64,000 bases of DNA from assembly GCF_001592285.1 (NCBI RefSeq), contig NZ_BCWQ01000015.1, positions 62,001-126,000 on the forward strand. The letters run 5' to 3'. The position numbers were made by a program, and so were the translations under genes. The notes below the pieces were generated by a model. It was not told the origin of the DNA. It was given only the letters and a program-made list of their open reading frames with translations, and did not search any database. The stretch comes from Hydrogenophaga pseudoflava NBRC 102511. GTDB taxonomy: Bacteria > Pseudomonadota > Gammaproteobacteria > Burkholderiales > Burkholderiaceae_C. Of this stretch, positions 60,304 to 64,000 are shown one piece after another; position 1 is the first letter of the stretch; each line of letters begins with the position of its first letter.

Positions 60304-61746
60304 TCAACCGCCGGCCGCAGCGATCTGCTCTCTGGCCATGCTGCCCAGCCGCTTCAGGGCGGCCCTGACCGGCGGGCCGACCGGGTGCCCGACGTTCAGG
60401 CGCAGGTGCCGCGTGAAGCGCCGGTCGGCCGAGAACAGCACCCCGGGCGCCGTGCTGATGGACTGCGCCATGGCCTGGTGGTGCAGGGCCAGGGCGTCCA
60501 CGCCCGGCGGCAGTTCCAGCCACACGAAGTAGCCACCCTGCGGCTCGGTCATGCGGGTGCCCTTCGGAAAACAGCGCTCGATCAGCGACCGGGCGGCCGT
60601 GTGCTGGGTTTTGAGGGCTTCGCGCAGATGGCGCAGGTGGCGCTCGAAACCGCCCTGCACCAGGTATTCGGCCACGGCCAGTTGCGGCGGTATGGGCGAG
60701 GCCAGCGAGGTCATCATCTTCAGGCGCTCGACGTGCCTGGCGTAACGCCCGGCGGCGGCCCAGCCGACCCGGTAACCCGGTGCCAGCGATTTGGAGAACG
60801 ACGAGCAGTGCAGCACCAGACCTTCCTGGTCGAAGGCCTTGGCGGGCAGGGGCCGGCGCGCGCCGAAGTGCAGCTCGGCGTACACGTCGTCCTCGATGAG
60901 GGGCACCCCGTGGCGCGCCAGCAGCTGCACCAGGGCCTGTTTTTTGGCGTTGGACATCAGCGCACCCAGCGGGTTCTGGAAGGTCGGCATGAACCAGCAG
61001 GCGGCCACCTTCTGGCGCTGGAGCAGGGTTTCGAGCGCGTCCAGCCGCACACCCTCGGCCGGGTCGGTCTCGACCTCCACCGCCTTCAGGTGCAGGCGCT
61101 CCAGTGCCTGCAGCGCCGCGTAGAAGGTGGGCGACTCGACCACCACCACATCCCCCGGCTGCGTCACCGCCTGCAGGCACAGGTTGAGCGCTTCCATGGC
61201 GCCGTTGGTCACGATGAGTTCGTCGGGCAGCAGGGACACGCCGTTGAGCGCGTAGCGCCGCCCGACCTGGGCCCGCAGGGTTTCGTCGCCCGCGGTCAGC
61301 GCGCCCGAAATCTGCGCCGGGCCCAGGCGCCGCATGGCCCGCGCCCCGCCTCGCGCCAAAGCCTCGAACGGGAACAGCTCGGGCGCCGGGAAGGCCGAGC
61401 CCAGCGGCACCACGTCCACATCGCGCGTGGAACCCAGCAACTCGAACACCAGTTCGCTGATCGCCACCGGGGTGATCCGCCCGCTGGGTTGGGCCGCTTC
61501 CGGCGGCTGGCCGGTGAGCGGTCGCCGTGCGCGCACGAAGTAGCCGGACCGCAACCGCGCCTCGACCAGCCCGTCGGATTCCAGCTGTGCATAGGCCTGG
61601 AAGATGGTGGAAGGACTGATGCCCCGCTGGCGGCGCAGCTCGCGCACCGAGGGCAGGCGGTCGCCCGGGCGCAGCACCCCCGCACGGATGCTGCCCGCCA
61701 GTTCATCGGCGAGTTGCTGGTAACGCGTCAAGGTGCCGGACGACAT
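60304..61746 (-). CDS. MocR-type regulator (GntR winged helix fused to aminotransferase domain)
   Basis: 480-residue PLP-dependent regulator. I choose the ATG at 61746 because a strong GGAGGT lies 10 bases upstream; a start at 61806 would add 20 residues. Winged helix about residues 5-75 (LRPGDRLPSVRELRRQRGIS) and class I aminotransferase domain about 110-475 with PLP Lys319 (SFSKSLAPGYRVGW). MocR proteins bind PLP with a small amine or act as activators of neighbouring genes. The Bug/CoA-transferase unit begins 201 bases downstream on the same strand and is the obvious target. Confidence 0.92.
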   Translation of the reverse strand: MSSGTLTRYQQLADELAGSIRAGVLRPGDRLPSVRELRRQRGISPSTIFQAYAQLESDGLVEARLRSGYFVRARRPLTGQPPEAAQPSGRITPVAISELVFELLGSTRDVDVVPLGSAFPAPELFPFEALARGGARAMRRLGPAQISGALTAGDETLRAQVGRRYALNGVSLLPDELIVTNGAMEALNLCLQAVTQPGDVVVVESPTFYAALQALERLHLKAVEVETDPAEGVRLDALETLLQRQKVAACWFMPTFQNPLGALMSNAKKQALVQLLARHGVPLIEDDVYAELHFGARRPLPAKAFDQEGLVLHCSSFSKSLAPGYRVGWAAAGRYARHVERLKMMTSLASPIPPQLAVAEYLVQGGFERHLRHLREALKTQHTAARSLIERCFPKGTRMTEPQGGYFVWLELPPGVDALALHHQAMAQSISTAPGVLFSADRRFTRHLRLNVGHPVGPPVRAALKRLGSMAREQIAAAGG

Positions 61747-61948
61747 GTCTTCGAGGACCTCCAGGGGAAGGCTCGATGGTAGGGCGGTCGAAGGCACGCG
61801 GCTCATCTGCCGCAGTGTCCGACCTTTTCCTGAAGAAGGGTCGTATCAGAAGCAGGCATATCCATGGGGAGCAGAGCACGGCTGATACGGTCGGTTTTCA
61901 ATCCATCTGAATCCTGCGCATCAGAGCCCCCGGCGGCACCATGGGCGC

Positions 61949-62617
61949 ATGTCTGCACACACCGCCCTCCCCCGCGTTCAGCCGCGCGCGGCCCTGCCTT
62001 GTGCCCAGGTGCGACTGGCCGACATGGCCGCCAGCGGATGCCTCGGCGTGGGCGTGCCCCGCCGCCTGGGTGGACAGGGCGGCCAACTGGAAGACCTGTT
62101 CCGCGACCCGGGTGCCCGCCACTGGCTGCAGGGCCTGCATCCCGCGGACCGGCTGGTATTCCTGTCCCAGCGCCTGGTGGTCGAGGCCCTGGTCAGGACC
62201 GACAACATCGGCCTGAGGGAACTGCACCTGCCCGACCTGCTCGGCGGCGCGACAGCAGGCGCTTCGGCGCTGGAGTCGCCACCCCTGGAGGCCAGGACCA
62301 TGGGACTGGGCTGGCAGTTTCATGGGCTGCTGCGCGGGGTGCCCAACCTGCAATGGGATGGTTTCTCGTTGTTGCTGCCAGTGCAGACCGCAGGCCAGAT
62401 CGAAGGCATGCTGCTCGTCCGCTCCGAGGAGAACGGACTCACCGTGCACCCTGGCGAGAACCCGGACCTGTGGTCGTCGGCCGCCTGCGGCGACGTGCAG
62501 TTCCAACAGACTTTTCTGCGCGCCGACGAATGGCTGGGCGACCAGCCGCTGTGGTCATCGCTGGTCCAGACCCATCAGATGCTGCGCGCCGGCTTGCACC
62601 ACCTTCCACACCCGTAA
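61949..62617 (+). CDS. acyl-CoA-dehydrogenase-like protein, short
   Basis: 222-residue protein of uncertain function. Residues about 20-45 (LADMAASGCLGVGVPRRLGG) resemble the N-terminal helical domain of acyl-CoA dehydrogenases and about 150-195 (CGDVQFQQTFLRADEWLG) the end of their middle beta domain, but the flavin-stacking and C-terminal helical regions are absent. It may be a degenerate or repurposed member. Start ATG 61949 is not backed by a strong ribosome binding site. It is divergent from the MocR gene and 18 bases ahead of ccoG. The gap 61747-61948 shows no clear element. Confidence 0.5.
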   Translation: MSAHTALPRVQPRAALPCAQVRLADMAASGCLGVGVPRRLGGQGGQLEDLFRDPGARHWLQGLHPADRLVFLSQRLVVEALVRTDNIGLRELHLPDLLGGATAGASALESPPLEARTMGLGWQFHGLLRGVPNLQWDGFSLLLPVQTAGQIEGMLLVRSEENGLTVHPGENPDLWSSAACGDVQFQQTFLRADEWLGDQPLWSSLVQTHQMLRAGLHHLPHP

Positions 62618-62635
62618 ACACCCACGAGGCACCCC

Positions 62636-64000
62636 ATGCCCAAAGTCATCCCGATCCAGCCCGTTGAAGCCTGGACACCCGTTGACAAGATCCACGCCCG
62701 CTCCACCCAGGGCCTCTTCAACCGCTGGCGCTGGACCTTCGTGTGGCTGACGCAGGCTTTCTTTTACGGCGTGCCATGGCTGACCTGGAACGCGCGGCAG
62801 GCCGTGCTGTTCGACCTCGAAGCCAAGCGCTTCTACCTGTTCGGTGCCGTGCTCTTTCCTCAGGACCTCATCTACCTCGCGGCCCTGCTGGTCATCAGCG
62901 CCCTGCTGCTGTTCTTTGCCACCGCGGTGGTCGGGCGGGTCTGGTGTGGCTTCGCCTGTCCCCAGACCGTCTACACGTCCCTCTTCATGTGGATCGAACA
63001 CCGGTTTGAAGGCAGCCCGCAGAACCGCAAGCGCCTGGACCAGGCGGGCTGGGGCCCGGAGAAGCTGCTGCGCCGGGGCGGCAAGCACCTGGCCTGGGCG
63101 GCGTTTGGCCTGTGGACGGGCTTCACCTTCGTGGGTTATTTCACCGCCATCCGGCCGCTGGCGGCCGACACCCTGACACTGTCCGTGGGGCCCTGGACCA
63201 GTTTCTGGGTCCTGTTCTACGGCCTGTTCACCTACCTCAACGCCGGCCTGGTGCGCGAGAAGGTCTGCCTGCACATGTGCCCCTACGGACGCTTCCAGGG
63301 CTCGCTGATGGACGAGCGCACCCTCAACGTGGCCTACGACCATCGGCGGGGTGAACCCCGGCGCGGCCATCTCGAAGACGACGACCGACCTGTGAACCAG
63401 GGTCACTGCATCGACTGCACCCTGTGTGTGCAGGTCTGCCCCACGGGCATCGACATCCGCAACGGCCTGCAGGCCGCATGCATCGGCTGCGGCCTGTGCA
63501 TCGACGCCTGCGACGACGTGATGGGCAAGGTGCACGCCCCCAAGGGCCTGATCCGCATGGCCTCCCTGCACGAACTGGGTGGTGCCGCCAGCAGCCAGCG
63601 CCCCTTCCTGCAGCGCGTGTGGCGCACCCGGGTCTGGGTCTATGGCGGTCTTCTGGCCCTGGTCATCGCGGCCACCGTGGCGGCATTCGCCAACCGACCG
63701 GACGTGCGCATGAACGTCATCCGCGACCGCACGGTCATGGCGCGCCAGGTGGAACAGGGGGCGGTGGAGAACGTCTACACGCTGCAGCTGATGAACGCGT
63801 CGGACCACACCCGCACGGTGGTGGTGGCCGTGGAGCCGCCTCATCTGGTGAGCCTTCACCAACCCGTCACCGCAGAGCTGGGGCCGGCACAGGCCACCAC
63901 CATCACGGCCACCGTCCGCATGCCCAGCGTCGAGGCCGCGCAGCACGCCGGCGAAGTGGTGCCCATCCGCTTCGTGGTGGCTTCGCCCGAACGGGCAGGC
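62636..64000 (+). CDS. ccoG: cytochrome c oxidase accessory protein CcoG (3' end cut by window)
   Basis: Membrane iron-sulfur protein needed for copper delivery to cbb3-type cytochrome oxidase (CcoG/FixG/RdxA). From ATG 62636 455 residues are visible of about 470-480. Membrane segments near 35-55, 75-100, 155-175 and 185-205; WCGFACPQTVYTSLFMW and CLHMCPYGRFQGSLMDE are the CcoG signatures. Two [4Fe-4S] clusters are bound by CIDCTLCVQVCPTG (about 259-272) and CIGCGLCIDACDD (about 282-294). The C-terminal immunoglobulin-like periplasmic domain begins near residue 355. The cbb3 genes are not in this window and may follow. Confidence 0.95.
   Translation, partial: MPKVIPIQPVEAWTPVDKIHARSTQGLFNRWRWTFVWLTQAFFYGVPWLTWNARQAVLFDLEAKRFYLFGAVLFPQDLIYLAALLVISALLLFFATAVVGRVWCGFACPQTVYTSLFMWIEHRFEGSPQNRKRLDQAGWGPEKLLRRGGKHLAWAAFGLWTGFTFVGYFTAIRPLAADTLTLSVGPWTSFWVLFYGLFTYLNAGLVREKVCLHMCPYGRFQGSLMDERTLNVAYDHRRGEPRRGHLEDDDRPVNQGHCIDCTLCVQVCPTGIDIRNGLQAACIGCGLCIDACDDVMGKVHAPKGLIRMASLHELGGAASSQRPFLQRVWRTRVWVYGGLLALVIAATVAAFANRPDVRMNVIRDRTVMARQVEQGAVENVYTLQLMNASDHTRTVVVAVEPPHLVSLHQPVTAELGPAQATTITATVRMPSVEAAQHAGEVVPIRFVVASPERAG

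Overview
The window is GC-rich, densely packed, single-chromosome DNA from a betaproteobacterium of the order Burkholderiales, most likely family Comamonadaceae (Hydrogenophaga-like; the genus is a guess). The reasons are a Burkholderia-type trimeric porin, four tripartite-tricarboxylate (Bug) binding proteins with a tctDE-tctCBA locus, a xseB-ispA-dxs operon, a BPSS1780-type membrane protein and CcoG. I see no insertion sequence, integrase, CRISPR array or rRNA. There is one tRNA. No stretch longer than 300 bases lacks a gene.

Layout. 1-4.1 kb: dut (cut by the window edge) and a TRAP transporter (dctP, terminator, dctQ, dctM). 4.3-7.4 kb: isoprenoid operon xseB-ispA-dxs. 7.7-10.7 kb: Rieske oxygenase, DMT exporter, mercaptopyruvate sulfurtransferase. 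10.7-15.9 kb: two tandem paralogous PAS sensor kinases joined by an ATGA overlap, with no response regulator beside them. 15.9-22.1 kb: ZIP zinc transporter with a His-rich loop, dienelactone-hydrolase-like protein, PhoD-like phosphatase, polA. 22.2-24.3 kb: DUF2782 protein, thrB, BPSS1780 membrane protein.

24.2-34.9 kb is the most interesting block. A GT4 glycosyltransferase, an Mpo1/DUF962-like membrane protein, a membrane-anchored class III aminotransferase, a phosphatidylserine decarboxylase, a small unknown protein, an M14-like metallopeptidase, a hydrolase, a phytase-like esterase and a porin lie together. Several of the intergenic gaps hold two 7-nt half sites spaced 11 bp apart that resemble Pho boxes (CTGTCAY-N4-CTGTCAY), three of them 10 nt upstream of a weak -10 match. 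I infer a phosphate-starvation locus that may remodel membrane lipids; this is a hypothesis.

35-42.9 kb: uvrD-type helicase, guaC with a terminator-like leader hairpin, an arylformamidase-like hydrolase, an FCD-type GntR regulator with a strong operator dyad, a 3-hydroxyisobutyrate-dehydrogenase-like enzyme behind a perfect terminator, and an orphan MotA/MotB-like pair. 43.0-46.7 kb: a four-gene gtr-like glycan-modification operon (GT-C, GT2, methyltransferase, GtrA) whose last stop codon lies inside tRNA-Ala(CGC). 47-48.1 kb: branched-chain amino acid binding lipoprotein. 48.2-56 kb: HutC-type GntR regulator, Bug receptor, amidohydrolase, then tctD-tctE-tctC-tctB-tctA with an 11-bp direct repeat ahead of tctC. 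56-61.7 kb: hydrolase, Bug, CoA-transferase and Bug on the minus strand below a MocR regulator. 61.9-64 kb: a short acyl-CoA-dehydrogenase-like ORF of uncertain function and ccoG, cut by the window end.
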